From Gentiana macrophylla (lineage: Eukaryota; Streptophyta; Magnoliopsida; Gentianales; Gentianaceae), in assembly GCA_026214975.1 (NCBI GenBank), contig JAOBSW010000948.1, forward strand, positions 124,001 through 188,000: DNA of 64,000 bases, in the 5' to 3' direction. Below, one piece after another: positions 39,773-51,918 of the stretch. Every line of letters starts with the position of its first letter. Positions within the stretch are counted from its first letter, which is position 1. The translations under genes and the position numbers were made by a program. The notes beneath the pieces are model-generated. The model did not search any database and was not told the origin of the DNA. It saw only the letters and a program-made list of their open reading frames with translations.

Positions 39773-41332
39773 AAACGAAAATTAGGCTCGAGAAAGGAAA
39801 GCATGCATCTAAACGAATATAACATACATCCAATAACTCAGATGTCCACCGGTGTGTGAGTGCATAGCCATAGGGAACTTCCACTAGATCCAAACTTGAC
39901 CAACTCAAGCAAAACTAGCTATTACCCCCTCGCAGAAGAGTAATAAATGACACTCATAAGGTGCACCCTACAAACGTGACATATCCCGAAAAGGATGATC
40001 GAATATATCTAGGGCCTTTCTGAAATACTCAGAGGATAATCCCTACATCATATCCATCGGTTTATACTGGGGATAAGATTAACGATAACTAAGTCTTATA
40101 TTCATTATAGTACCGATTCTTTAGTTAATTTAACTTATTTCACTTTAAACACACATTAGAAGAAGCTATTGCCCTCATAGCAGAATAGGACATTTCGAGA
40201 TAATCCCCCACCTTACTCAAATCATAAGGCAGCTTTTTCTAACTGTCGTGAGCTTTTAGTCATCATAGTGGAATAGGACATACGTGGTATACCCTACCTC
40301 ACTCAAATCATCGACTAGCTTCCGACACACCCTTATTAACCAACTATTAACTTATCTTTTTAATTGACATTAGCCCCGTGTTACTTATCACATTCAAACG
40401 TCTAGATATTCACAGTATAACGTACTACGGAACTAAATACAAACTATCATAAATCTCACGATATGCACGTAGCACTAAGCACATGACTTATAAGATAATC
40501 AAAAATTACTAATCCAAAACGGGGTATAACTTTATAAAAATAGCTCATCATTCACTATGGCTCGTGAAATGTAATTCTTGGTGAAACAACCAACTTACCA
40601 AACATATGAAATATCGCATAGATGACTGCAAAAACAACGAACTTCACACTGAATTGCCTACTCGGGACAAAATAAAAACACAAGTGTAGGAAAATTTTTG
40701 GAAAATTGAGCATATTTTTGCATAATAAACAAACTAACGAAGTAATTAAACGTATACGCATCGAACTATCCCCTCCCCCACACTTAAAAACTCAACATGT
40801 CCTCATGTGGTGCAGAAAGAAAGATGAGAAGAAACTTAGCTGCATTCGCGTAGAAAACCGAGCCGTTGGTCAGGCTGGAGCATGAAAAGGCCAACACTCG
40901 CAAAAAGCGCGGAAAAATGTCCCAAAATTAACTCAAGCGGATCTCGACAAAAACGATTGCTGCAAAATTCGAGAAACAGAAAACTCGGGGGAAACGGGGG
41001 ATAATACGGCAGTAGAGATAATAAATCAAAACGGAAGAAAAAGAAAAGATCACCGATAAATATGTCAACACAAGTCAAAGAACGAGAAACTAGAAGGTAC
41101 AAGAACCATGAAAAGTAACCAAAAGTAAAGTAACAAAATGTATAGGTACAGCCAAATTCAATGAAATGTATCAAAAAGTGCAATAACAACCGGAAAAAAA
41201 AAAACAGAAACTCAAGGCAGTCCCGGAGCATCAGCTGGAGAAGGATCTGAAGAAGGAGCATCACCACGATCACGATGCGATGTGGTCCGTGCAGGCAACA
41301 AGAGAGCGGCGGAGTGCCCGGCCCACCTCTCT

Positions 41333-42689
41333 CTACCCAGTAGGAACTCTCTCAGTCCTCGGATCCGCTGAAGTCTCCTCATCATCAGACTCGGGTTTTT
41401 CCTCCATCTTGACCACCTCGGCTATTACCCTCTCTATCTGCTCGGAGAAGACATAATCCATATTACTCGCATTGAATACCCTCCGATCTCTCGGTTGCCT
41501 TCCATCAACTAAACATTCCAAAACCGATAAGATATTATCCTGGCCATCCCGGATATCACTCAACATCGCCCTCAAACTATGAGCCATACTATGCCGAGTA
41601 ATCTCGGAAGAAGATAATCCAGAAAGAACTGAGGCTTGAGGCGGTGCCGATGTGGACCCAGGCTCGTAAAGCGGAACGGCCTCTCTCTACGAATAGGGGG
41701 TAACTCTTCGTGGTGGTCTCGATGTATACTCAAAGAACCCCAAAGATCCAAACATAAGCGATGTATCAAATGGGGCACTATCAAACTCCGGGTAGATACG
41801 CCCGATTTGCCGAACGTCATCAAACAAAGCTTGCCCAACATCAACATTCAACCCGAAAACCAACGCATACAACATCCCAAGATCAGCGATATAGAAATGT
41901 GTGAGATTATTCTTAGGAATCAACCGACTCTGGATAAACCGACGAGAGACCCGCCAATCCTCACCCAAGTCGTGGTGATTAACTCCTTCCTATCACCATT
42001 CGGTCTCAACACCCATGCCACATCGGACAAACTTTCAATCGCAGCTCCTCCATCGGATCCTTACCTCCTCATTTTGCCGTCTAGCGATCTCTCCTTGTAA
42101 TCCAAGCCGCTAAACGCCGGCAACTTATATTTCGGTTGATCACCTTGGCGGAAAAGGCACTTTGACACCTCGAACCATCACAAAACCGTCATCCAAATCC
42201 GTCTCGAGAACAATTCGCATAGAACTCTCTCACTATAGAATCATTGACCGGGGTAGGAGGATAATCCTTAGTGTAGGCACTATGAGCTCGTGGATTGACG
42301 AATCGACGGGGCATAGCAAGAGGGGCAACATTCTTAACTTTCTTCTTAGGGGGTGCATGTGTAGCTTCGGGTTCAGCCTCCTCCCCAACGACATTCTCCT
42401 CTCCACCCTCAACTCTAGATGGCTTGGCTTTAGAGGACTCCTCACCACGTTTACCTCGAGGCATCCTATTCAGGGGGATAGCATCATCATCCTCAGTATC
42501 GGAGTTGGAGGAAGAATCATCCCGTAAATTGGTCCTAGGCTGTTGAGATGTTCGGGGAGGTTGATCCCTAAGGACTACTCCTCTGTTAGGGTCCAATTGG
42601 GATGGATCAAACTCAGGACGCTTGCGTTTACCGCTCTCTCTAGCTACATCTTTACCATAACGCTTCACAACTTCCTTCTGACGCACCAT
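41333..42689 (-). pseudogene. Element E 3' ORF (putative plant transposon protein), frameshifted
   Basis: Starts at 42689 (MVRQKEVVKRYGKDV), with a charged, Pro-rich N-terminal 110 residues containing PPKKKVKN, a nuclear-localisation-like stretch, then VNDSIVREFYANCSRDGFG. After frameshifts it resumes near 41968 (RRFIQSRLIPKNNLTHFYIA, DVGQALFDDVRQIG) and ends at 41333 with a coiled, acidic tail. It corresponds to the 3' ORFs of A and B2. As read it is broken at least twice. Confidence 0.8.
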
Positions 42690-43243
42690 TGTCCACTTAT
42701 AACTAAACTAAACCATTCACACAAATGGTTACCCGTTTATCGTCCAAATCGGGATTTCAACAAAGCATACCACCAACAACCACCACATACGCACCACATC
42801 ATCATCACAACCAGAATTCGGGGAAGAAAAAGGGCAACAAACAGAAAAGAGAACAGTATGAGTGCATATTCAAGAAAATGAGTCGAGCCGAAGATCGAAC
42901 TCACAAAAACTTGAATGGAAACGAGAAAAGTTGCTATAGACTTACCCAACGCTATGCAAGGATGATGATCGAATGGATTGGAAGCCCAGAAACACCAAGA
43001 TTGGCACCCAAAATTGGAAATTTAGTCCAAATGGCCGCACTGAAAAATCTCTGATTCTTCAAATTCCGTTGATTGTTGGAGGGAATGGACTAGATAAATG
43101 AAAAGAAGGTGCAAGGACCGTTCTTTTGCAACAAGAATCGTTGAATTTGGTTCAGAAACGAAGATTTGAGGTTTGGAGAAGGGGAAAAGTCGGTTTCTCT
43201 TTTGAAAATCGCAGAAGAAATGAGGGTTCACGCCTAGAACAGA

Positions 43244-43515
43244 TATATATAGGCCCAGAGTGGACGCTCGTCCATCCTTACGGACGGGCGTTCACTAGTA
43301 ACCGCATGAACTGGACGGGCGTCCAAAAAGTCAGACGCTCGTCCATGGGGCAATTTTACATACAGGATAGGAGGGATGTTTGCAGACGGGCGTCCACCAT
43401 TTTGGACGAACGTCCATAAAAACAAGCAATATGGACGGGCGTTCATTATATTGGACGAACGTCCATAAAAACAGTAGTCCGGACGGGCGTTCATATTCAT
43501 GAACGGGCGTCCAGT
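43244..43515 (-). promoter_or_regulatory. Internal promoter-like region of element E: ten inverted-repeat motifs and a TATA box
   Basis: Ten copies of a 12-bp motif with consensus GGACG-NN-CGTCC/TTC fall between 43261 and 43515 (for example GGACGCTCGTCC, GGACGAACGTCC). On the minus strand the array ends 10 bp before TATATATAT (43244-43252), about 555 bp upstream of the 3' ORF ATG. The LTR has the same motifs ahead of its own TATA box, so this looks like a second promoter built on the same sites. Confidence 0.7.
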
Positions 43516-43681
43516 CAGGAAAAATGCAAAATTGTCTCTTTTTTTTTTCTTTTTTTTTTTATTTTGATAAAATTATCATATAAAATATCTAAATGCGAAT
43601 CTTTTATTATCGATAATTGAAAATTCAAAAGTACAATACGGAAAATCATGAAAGAACTGGAAACTAAAACAAATAAAACAG

Positions 43682-44307
43682 TGGGTTGCCTCCCACCAAG
43701 CGCTTCCGTTTTACGTCGGGGCTCGACGAGAACCAAACTAACTAAGAACGCACTAGTCTGCGTAGATTTCGTCCCAATCCACGACGCGAATGAGACGTCG
43801 AAGCATGTCGACAGCTGGAGGAAAGTCGTACTCATCTTGCAAACACCAATCCTCACCACCTACCTCAACACCTCTCGAAATGCTCGACTTGCAAAGACTA
43901 GTGCCAAATCTGTCGAAGATAGGATCATTAAGGATCGTGTAGGACGCCCTATGGCCTCCCGCAACTCCTCGATCGTGAAATCATTGCCTCCCGAACAAGG
44001 TGGAACTATGATAACGTACGTGATGGTCTTAACTCGAGTGCTAATGTCAAAATCTACATGAAGGACTATAGTGCCTCCCGGTCCATCATCTATCGTGATC
44101 GGCGGGATCCGACTAATGAGGGGAACTCCTCGGGGAAGAACTCCGTAATCCATACCTAAAAGCACACTAACTGACAGATAACAATAGAACAACTTAGTTA
44201 GCTAAAACTTCATCAAACTAAAACTTAAATAAATAAAACACTAATAGCGTGAACAGAACCTAGCTAATATAATAAGGGATATCTAGGATGCCTCCTAAGT
44301 AGCGCTT
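43682..44307 (-). repeat. Two copies of a conserved post-integrase motif
   Basis: On the minus strand, AAGCGCTTGGTGGGAGGCAA (43682-43705 region) and AAGCGCTACTTAGGAGGCAT (44286-44307 region) share the AAGCGCT..(T)GGGAGGCA core. From memory, this wording is common after pol in Athila elements; I cannot check that here. The surrounding 43520-44940 has no complete gene. Confidence 0.5.
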
Positions 44308-44946
44308 TTGGTTAATGTCGTTAGCTCGACACGATCTAAGCTCGGCTGGATCAGCCACTTGACTTTTTCTCGCCACCACTACCTCGTGTAAGCTTTGATC
44401 GGCAGGTGTGGTGCAGAAACAACATCTCACATATGGGGAAAAGTTTTAATAGCCCTCCACATACGCTTGAACCTCCCATGGGTGACCTCTTCATTCTCTC
44501 GGGTCCTCTCGATGATGCTTCAAATTGCCGCTCCCTTTCAAACTCTTCCATATCAAGACTACACCGCTAGAACTTCTTGAAGGATCACTACCGTCATCCT
44601 CGGAGAACAAGTCGGGTGATAACTCGTTAAAGTCTTCGACTCGCGGAACACCACATCCGAGAATATCGAGAAATTTAACAATCAAAGATGTCTCTTTAGG
44701 TTCACCGATATAGTGTTTGCACCTTTGACCGTTGACTCGAAACGGGTCACCACTATAACCACGAAGTTCTAGAACGCCTCCGGAATGATTTGGAGAATCT
44801 CGAAGGGGCGGACCAACGAGTCCTCAACTTCCCAGAAACAAATGTAACCTAGAATTGTAGAGGAGAACTTGTTCGCCGACTCAATTCCGCGCTTAATTTT
44901 TGCATCATGGAGTAGTTTCATCTTATCTTTCTTGATCCTGGCACTT

Positions 44947-47683
44947 TCATAAGCTGAAGTCCGAACTCGCCCGGCTCATGTAATCGCTGCAATCGATGCC
45001 GCCACAAGTTTGGGAATCAAAGTTTAAAAACTTTGTGGCCCAATAAGCTCTATGCTCTAGCTCGACAGTGCAAATGACATGGTTTCCGTAGACCATTTGA
45101 TATGGAGATGTACCCATAGGAGTTTTATAGGCAAATCCTATAAGCCCATAATACATCATCCAACTTCAGACTCGAGTCCTTGCGATGACTATTCACGATT
45201 TTCTCCAGGATCTTTTAATGCTTTGGTTGCTTCGCTCAACCTGACCGCTAGTCATCGGATGGTATGGGGTGCCGGTCTTATGGCGCACACCGTACTTTTC
45301 GAGAACTTTTTCTAGAGGTCGGTTGCAAAAATGCGTTCCTTCATCACTGATCAAGGCTCGAGGACACCCAAATCTCACAAAGATATTCTTCTTTAGGAAC
45401 TTCATGACCGTTTTATGATCATTGTGAGGAGTGGCTACTGCCTCCACCCATTTCGAAACATAGTCGACGCAGACTAAGATGTATTTGTTACCGCAAGATG
45501 ATGGGAAGGGTCCCATAAAATCGATACCCCATACATCGAAGACTTCGCACTCTAAGATGGGTTTCAAAGGCATGTCAAAACGCCTTGTCAGAGTTCCGGT
45601 TCTTTGACACCTATCGCAAGCTTTACTAGAAGGCTTCGTGTCCTTAAAGATCGTAGGCCAATAGAACCCGGATTGGAAGATTTTAGCAACGGTTTTCCAG
45701 GACCAAAGTGACCACTGTGGGTCCACTATGGCATTGCTCGATAACCTCACGTTGCTCGGATTCGAGAACGCATCTCCTAAGCAAACCATCTTTGCAGATT
45801 TTAAAAGATACGGTTCATCCCTAAACGAAATATTTCATATCGAGAAGAACTTCTTCTTCTCTCGATAAGACATCTCAGATCAAGGTAACGGGCATGAAGG
45901 TAGTTCACAATAGAAGAGTACCATGGAACATCGTGAGGACGACCGCCTATCAACATAATGTTTTCAAGAGGAAAGTAAAGATCTATATCATCGGGATCAC
46001 CCTTTTCCTCACTTATCATCCTAGAGACATGATCCGCCACTACGTTCTCACCGCTCTCTTATCTTTGATTTGAACGTCAAATTCTTGGAGGGTCGAGATT
46101 CAACGCAAGAAAGCGCGGTTTAGCATCCTTTAGTCATCGAGATACCGCAGCAGCGGCGTGATCAGTCCACACGATCACTTGAGCACCTAGCAAGTAACTC
46201 ACGGAACTTATCCATAGCAAAGACTACTACGGCTAATAATTCCTTTTCGGTAGTCGTATAGTTAACTTGCGAAGGATTCAACGTGTGGGTGGCGTAATAG
46301 ATAGTGGAACTTTCCTTCGATGCGTTGTTCTAAGATCGCACTCAACAAAGATAGTTGGATGCATCGCATATAAGCTCAAAGGGCAAGTTCCAGTCTGGCG
46401 ATATGAGGATTGGAGCGGATATTAACCGATTCTTGAGCTCCTCAAACGCGTGCTTGCAGCTATCATCAAAATCAAATTCAACGTCTTCCTTTAGTAGGGT
46501 AGACAGGGGCTTGGCGATCCTTGAAAAGTCCTGGATGAACCTCCTATAGAACCCGACATGTCCGAGAAAACCTCGGACTTCCCGAACATTCTTAGGATAA
46601 CTCATCTTCTCAATAGCTTCAACCTTTGCCTTATCTACTTCTATACCTTTTGCTGACACTCTGTGGCCAAGGACTATGCCTTCATCTACCATGAAATGGC
46701 ATTTTTCCCAATTAAGCACTAAGTCCTTTTCCACACATCTAGACAACACACATGATCAAGATTATCGAGGCAATCATCGAAGGATTGACCAAAGACCGAG
46801 AAATCATCCATAAAAATCTCCATGCACTTTTCAACTAGCCCGTCAAAGATTGCCATCATACACCTTTGGAAGGTGGTCGGGCATTACAGAGGTTAAATGG
46901 CATTCGCTCAGAGGCGAATGTACCATCTGGGCAGGTGAAAGTGGTCTTCTTGGTCAACAGGGTCAATGGGTATTCGGAAGTATCCCGAATATCCATCCAG
47001 AAAGCAAAGTAGAATCGCGCGCCCGCCAGGACGCCAAGCATCCGGTCAATGAATGGAAGGAAAATGATCTTTCGTGGTTACCTCATTGAGTTTTCGATAA
47101 TCAATACATACTCTATAACCGGTGAACGAGCCTCATGCTATCTCTTCTCCCTTCTCATTCTTCTCAATAGTGATTCCACCCTTTTTGGGGACTACTGAGT
47201 CGGGAAACCCATTCACTATCGACAATAGCGTAAATGATACCCATATAGAAGTTTAATGATCTCCTTCTTGACTACTTCTTGCATGTGAGGGTTAAGCCTC
47301 CTTGGGGGTTTTAAACACATTTAGCACCCTCACTAGTCTTGATCTTGTGCATGCAGATGTCTGAGATATTCCTTGATATCTCCCACCTGCCATCCAAAGG
47401 CTTTCTCATTTTTGCGCAAGACGTTTAACAGTTTAAGCTCTTCTATTCGAGATAGCTTGGCAGATATGATCAAGGGTAGCTTGTCACCTTCTCTTAAAAA
47501 CACATACTTAAGATGTTTAGGCAACGGCTTCAGTACCAAATCTACAGGAGGATCCTCTAGACTTGATTTAAGATCTCCACTCTTCAACTCAACATCGTTG
47601 AGTTTACTTAGTGGCCCTACTGCCAAGGCTTCTTCTCTTAGCTCATCCTCGAAATCAGCTGCTAATTGGTCTAGATTGACCAC
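44947..47683 (-). pseudogene. Element E pol: RT, RNase H, integrase
   Basis: Right to left: pol leader (47333-47683), RT with the FMDD box (MEIFMDDFSVFG near 46815), RT thumb/connection at 46342-46749 ([41 protein letters not shown]), RNase H remnants at about 46040-46340, and the integrase core at 45193-45789. The integrase frame keeps CDRCQ of the zinc finger and the DDE residues in [20 protein letters not shown] and QVERSNQ. Several frameshifts split the gene. It shares gene order with element A but the sequences are clearly different families. Confidence 0.9.
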
Positions 47684-47689
47684 ACCATG

Positions 47690-50068
47690 ACTATTCAGCT
47701 TATCAATTAGTCGCTCATATTCTCGATTTCTACAACCATGACTTGCTTATCCATGAAGTCATCGAAATCATCGTAAGTCTCTTCAACGGAAAAGCCGGTT
47801 GGAGCTCCAGAAGGTACATTGATAGATTTTGAGACACTATAGCTCACCTCCTGGTCACCAACTCGAATGGTCACATGCCCACCATCACAATCGATGAGGG
47901 CTCTAGGTGTAGATAGAAAAGGTCTTCCAAGAATTAAAGGACATTTTCACTTTTCTCAATATCTAAGACGCACTGGTCAACCGAAAGGTAAACCTATCTA
48001 TTTGAACTAATACGCCCTTTAAGATCCTCGAGGCTTTCTTAGAAGATCGATCAGTGAATCGCAAATTCATGGTCGTGGGTTCTAGAAGACTTTGTAAACC
48101 AAATTGCTTGCACACGCACAATGGCATCAAGTCGATAGATGCACCCAGTCACATAAGGAATTTGGGAAGACTAGGCCTCCCATCCGCAATGTGAGCACAA
48201 ATTTCCCTGGTCACTTCTCTTGATTGGTAAGCTTTCATTATTGACCATAGAACACTCCTTACCAACCGCTTGGTCCATTCCTCGCTAACTTCTTCTTGGA
48301 AGATACAACATCCTTGATGAACTTTGTATACTTAGGCATCTCTACCAAGACCTCGGATAATGGCAGATTTACTCGAGTAGTTTTTTGAAGGTTTAGCACC
48401 TTCTCATACTTTTTGTCTTCAACCAATGGAATGTTGCTCTTCCTCGGTGGAAACGGAAGCTTCTTTAGATCACTCGAAAAGACTTTCTTTGAGGATGCGC
48501 TACCGATAGCTTTGTCTTCCAAATCTTTCCACCGAACTTTTGAAGCTTTGAGTCGTGGATCACCACCGACTTTCTTTTCTTTTGACCCCTCAAGTCACCA
48601 CTTGAGGATTCCCAACTTGTTCGATCCTCGGGAACTTTCACGAGGATTTCCAACCTTTTCATTCCTCGGGATCACCCACCGAGTACTTGATTGCGCCCAA
48701 GGGGATGATGGGTGTTCAACTCCCCTCCCGCCTTATCAATGGCGGGAGGGCTAGTGGTTTTCCTGGAAGCCGTGGGGACCACTCGCTTGAGTACCGCTTC
48801 TTAAACTCATTGTCACCGCCTCTCTTGTCCATAATGCATTGTTGGTACGAGGTCAAGACATTGGTTGTCGCTCAAATCGGCTTGAGCAACATGACCACCC
48901 TTAGGATTTTTCTCGTAAAATCGCGGGCAGATGCCTGTGGGGTCTTGATGCTAATTGCTCACCAAATGCCTCTATCTCTCTCAAGATTCTTATTGGTACT
49001 CATTAGAGTTGAATATTCTTGTTTTGCTCTTCTTTGAATGAGTTCCATTCAGCCTTAAGATCATTTGAATTTGAGGGACCTTGAGAGTGCTGGAAGTTTG
49101 AAGAGTATGGCTGGCTGGGCCGATTTTGAAAATTAGAATTGGAATTAGAAGGCCAATTCTGATTGAACCTTTGTGTTTGATTGGAAAAATTAGAGTTTTG
49201 GTTTTGAGCGGAACCAGGGTTCTTATTGAAAACTTGAATTAAAATTGAAATTGAAGCTTGATTGAACCTTGGTTACGGAATTGATTCTCGCCCGATGGTT
49301 GATTAAATCTTTGGTTGTTCTCGCCATAACGCATTTACTTCAAAGATTCTCGCCCATTCATATAGCGCGTAACTGGAAGTATGCCCCATATTATCGCAGC
49401 TTTTGCATTGGACTGAGTGTACACGCCCATCATGGGCGAAGATTGACTTGGTATGAAGAATTGGGGTTTAATTGACATTGGCCATGAGTCCGGACAAAGA
49501 AGATTCGCAATACTGTAACCCGAGGGTTCTCATGGAAACGAAGGAGTCCGATTCATAGGATTCGGAGTTTGAGGATTGGCCATCTCGCTTCTGCAAAGAT
49601 GGCAATCGACTTTGAACATTTACTTCCTCCACCTTGTGAGGAGGAGGAGCTTGAATTGCCTCGATAGGATGGGGCATAGTTATATTTGGCAATGTCTTCG
49701 AACAATGCCCATCCTTCGTCTGAGTCTTTCTTCAAAAAATGCCCACTAGATGAACTATTGACCATGCCCTTGGTGAGCTCGGTCAATCCGCTTAAAGAAA
49801 GTAATGACTAACCTCTCCAAAGGCAAGCCATGATGGGACACCTTCTAAGAAGAGATTTAAACCTTTTCTGTGCCTCGAAAAATGATTCATTTTCCTTCCG
49901 AGAGAATGTGAAAATTTCATTTAAGCAATGGGCCGTCTTAGAGGGTGGAAAATATTGACTCAAGAACTCCCTCTCGAGTCCAGCCCATGTAGTGATGGAT
50001 TCAGGAGGGAGAGAGTGATACCATTCCTTCGCCTCCCCTCTTAAGGAAAAAGGGAAAACAATTCTCGT
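47690..50068 (-). pseudogene. Element E gag and protease, 5' end lost
   Basis: Gag core at 49800-50068: RIVFPFSLRGEAKEWYHSLP, SITTWAGLEREFLSQYFPPS and ENESFFEAQKRFKSLLRRCP. Then Ser- and Asn/Gln-rich linkers (NQNSNFSNQTQRFNQ near 49150), the pre-protease motif LPFPPRKSNIPL and EMPKYTKFIKDVV (48259-48522), and a fragmentary protease (47760-48200). The N-terminal gag codons and the leader are replaced by an LTR fragment joined at 50059-50068. Confidence 0.85.
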
Positions 50069-50350
50069 TTGAAGGAGGTTCTAGCCTCTGAGCATCCTCA
50101 GCAACCCAGAAAAGCAGAAAAATAACAAAAAACTAGCCTACTTTGATCGAATTTAAAGTTGCATAAAACTGGAAATAAAAGTGTAAAATCACAGCCAAAG
50201 CCGCTTCTAGGTATTGTGGGTTTATGTGTGTCGAATTGTTCGTGTCCTGTGTGCGTAAATAGGCGGTATTTATAGAAGATTAAGTCGGTCTCGGCTGAGT
50301 CGGCGGACGGACGAGCGTTCAGTCTGGCGGACGCTCGTTCACTTCCTTGA
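50059..50350 (-). repeat. 292-bp LTR fragment between gag and the primer-binding site of E
   Basis: Matches LTR positions 51163-51454 of the same element over its whole length, including the TATTTATAGAAG promoter part and the first motifs (GGACGAGCGTTC). The left junction to gag lies in a 10-nt word, ACAATTCTCG, present in both LTR (51163-51172) and gag. The right junction to the tRNA-like stretch shares TGA. Confidence 0.85.
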
Positions 50351-50404
50351 GTATATCCGCCTGTCACGCGGATGACCCGGGTTCGATCCCCGGCAACGGC
50401 GCCA
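50350..50404 (+). other. 55-nt tRNA-Asp(GUC) 3' segment with CCA, acting as extended primer-binding site
   Basis: On the plus strand this reads from the D-loop side (AGTAT) through the anticodon arm (TCCGC-CTGTCAC-GCGGA, anticodon GTC), variable loop, T arm (CCGGG-TTCGATC-CCCGG), acceptor 3' strand CAACGGC, discriminator G and CCA. Only the last 18 nt are the normal primer-binding site; the rest goes past A58 (50386) to the D loop. The outermost anticodon-stem pair is T-A; my remembered plant sequence has C-G. The 5' acceptor and D stem are missing, so it is not a tRNA gene. It ends 6 nt before the E LTR. Confidence 0.88.
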
Positions 50405-50410
50405 AAAACT

Positions 50411-51918
50411 TGTCATGGATTTTATTAATACAAAATAAACAAGTAATAAAACCGGTTAACCTCAAGTGCAAGGATCGTAGTATAGAGGCTATGCCGGGTC
50501 GATCTTACGGGGAACTAGACGAATGTTAACCCTAGCTTTTGTTTTTAACTAACTATTGTCACGATTACTAACCTAATGAATAACTAACTAAACAAATATG
50601 CAGAAAATAACTAGACAGAGGAGATTAATCCAATGCTAGGAGAGATTGAAAGCGATAAAAATAAACTAAAAGTGCAGGAAAATAAATTAACTAATCTAAA
50701 CTAAGCTATGAGGATTGTAAATCAAGTTTATAAAAGACAAACGAGGATTGATCCACCTATCAACATGCATTGATCTATTATCTCGATTTTACGTGGTATT
50801 TACTTAGGTTGTGATTCACCTTACCTAAACATGAACTCCTAATTCCTTGGGCAATCCATCTATTAACCTAGTATCTTCCAATACTAAATTAACACGTTAA
50901 AAAGATCAAAGGTGTCAACTTTTACGTTAACGATCTAGTTTTTAGACTTACTAACTTCCGTTAATATAAATCTAATGAACTATTCTTATCTATGGTGATC
51001 TATGCTATTCAAGATTTCCATCAAACAATAACATATCAAGCATACAACATATCTTCCAATATAATTGCATTAAAACAAGAATATGCATAGATAAGAAACA
51101 ACCGTAGTAAATACTCACAGTAAAAGTCGAAATAAATAGATCAATTCAATGTCGATGGCTTCACAATTCTCGCTTGAAGGAGGTTCTAGCCTCGAGCATC
51201 CTCAAAGAACCCGTAAAAGCGTAAAAATAACATAAAACTAGCCTACTTTGATCGAATTTAAAGTTGCATAAAACTGGAAATAAAAAGTGTAAAATCGCAG
51301 CCAAAGCCGCCCCTAGGTATTAGGGTTTATGTGTGTCGAATTGTTCGTGTCCTTGTGTGCGTAAATAGCGTGTATTTATAGAAGATTAAGTCGGTCTCGG
51401 CCGAGTCGGCGGACGGACGAGCGCTGATCTGGCGGACGCCGCTCACTTCCTTGAACTCTCCTCGACGCCTGCTCGCCTCGATTCAAACTCTCCGAATCAC
51501 TTTTAGCACCTTGGACGCTGCTCAGATTTCAGACGCCGCTTGATATGGACGGAGCATGGACGCTCGCTCAGGATTACTTGAATGCGATTTTAGATGTTTA
51601 TCTCTTTTTCTTCCCTCCACTCGATCATTATCTCTTCCTTAAATCTTTATAGCTCAAATTTATCTCTTTTGATCATCATTTGAGCACAATAATCATACTC
51701 TATAACACATGGAAAACATCGCAAATCGTAATAATATTCAAATAATCATAATTTAACCATGAAATCACATAAATATATTGATATTGCGATTAAGCCGTCA
51801 AAAATACCGTTTGCTCAATATTTTAATATAAAGACCAATTATTATGCAAATTATACAATATAGAGGGAAAAACATCGTAAAATATATCCTTATAATTCAT
51901 AGATTTTCACCCTTAACA
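50411..51918 (-). repeat. 5' LTR of element E
   Basis: TGTCATGG to CCTTAACA, homologous to 38226-39732. TATAAATA (minus) is at 51373-51380. In the motif array this copy differs strongly from the other LTR and from the 292-bp fragment at CG-rich words (for example GCGCTGATCTGG against GCGTTCAGTCTGG), a pattern suggestive of consensus error or heavy mutation. Confidence 0.88.

Larger units (their letters stand above)
38226..51918 (-). mobile_element. Element E: Athila-type gypsy retrotransposon (13.7 kb)
   Basis: LTRs of 1507 and 1508 bp (38226-39732 and 50411-51918) enclose, on the minus strand, a primer-binding site, gag, protease, RT, RNase H, integrase, a promoter-like array and a 3' ORF. 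The flanks do not match (TGAGA left, CGCGT right), so no target duplication is seen. The 5' end is rearranged with a tRNA-Asp copy and an LTR fragment. Many frameshifts are present. Confidence 0.9.

Noticed and set aside
42162..43054. Several plus-strand frames of 80-150 codons
   Set aside because: They lie opposite the 3' ORF and leader of element E and have no domain texture.
43261..43515. A CRISPR-like array
   Set aside because: The repeats are 12-bp inverted motifs with irregular spacing in plant DNA inside a retrotransposon; no CRISPR features.
50350..50404. A functional tRNA-Asp gene
   Set aside because: The 5' acceptor strand and D stem are absent, CCA is encoded, and the sequence abuts an LTR as a primer-binding site.
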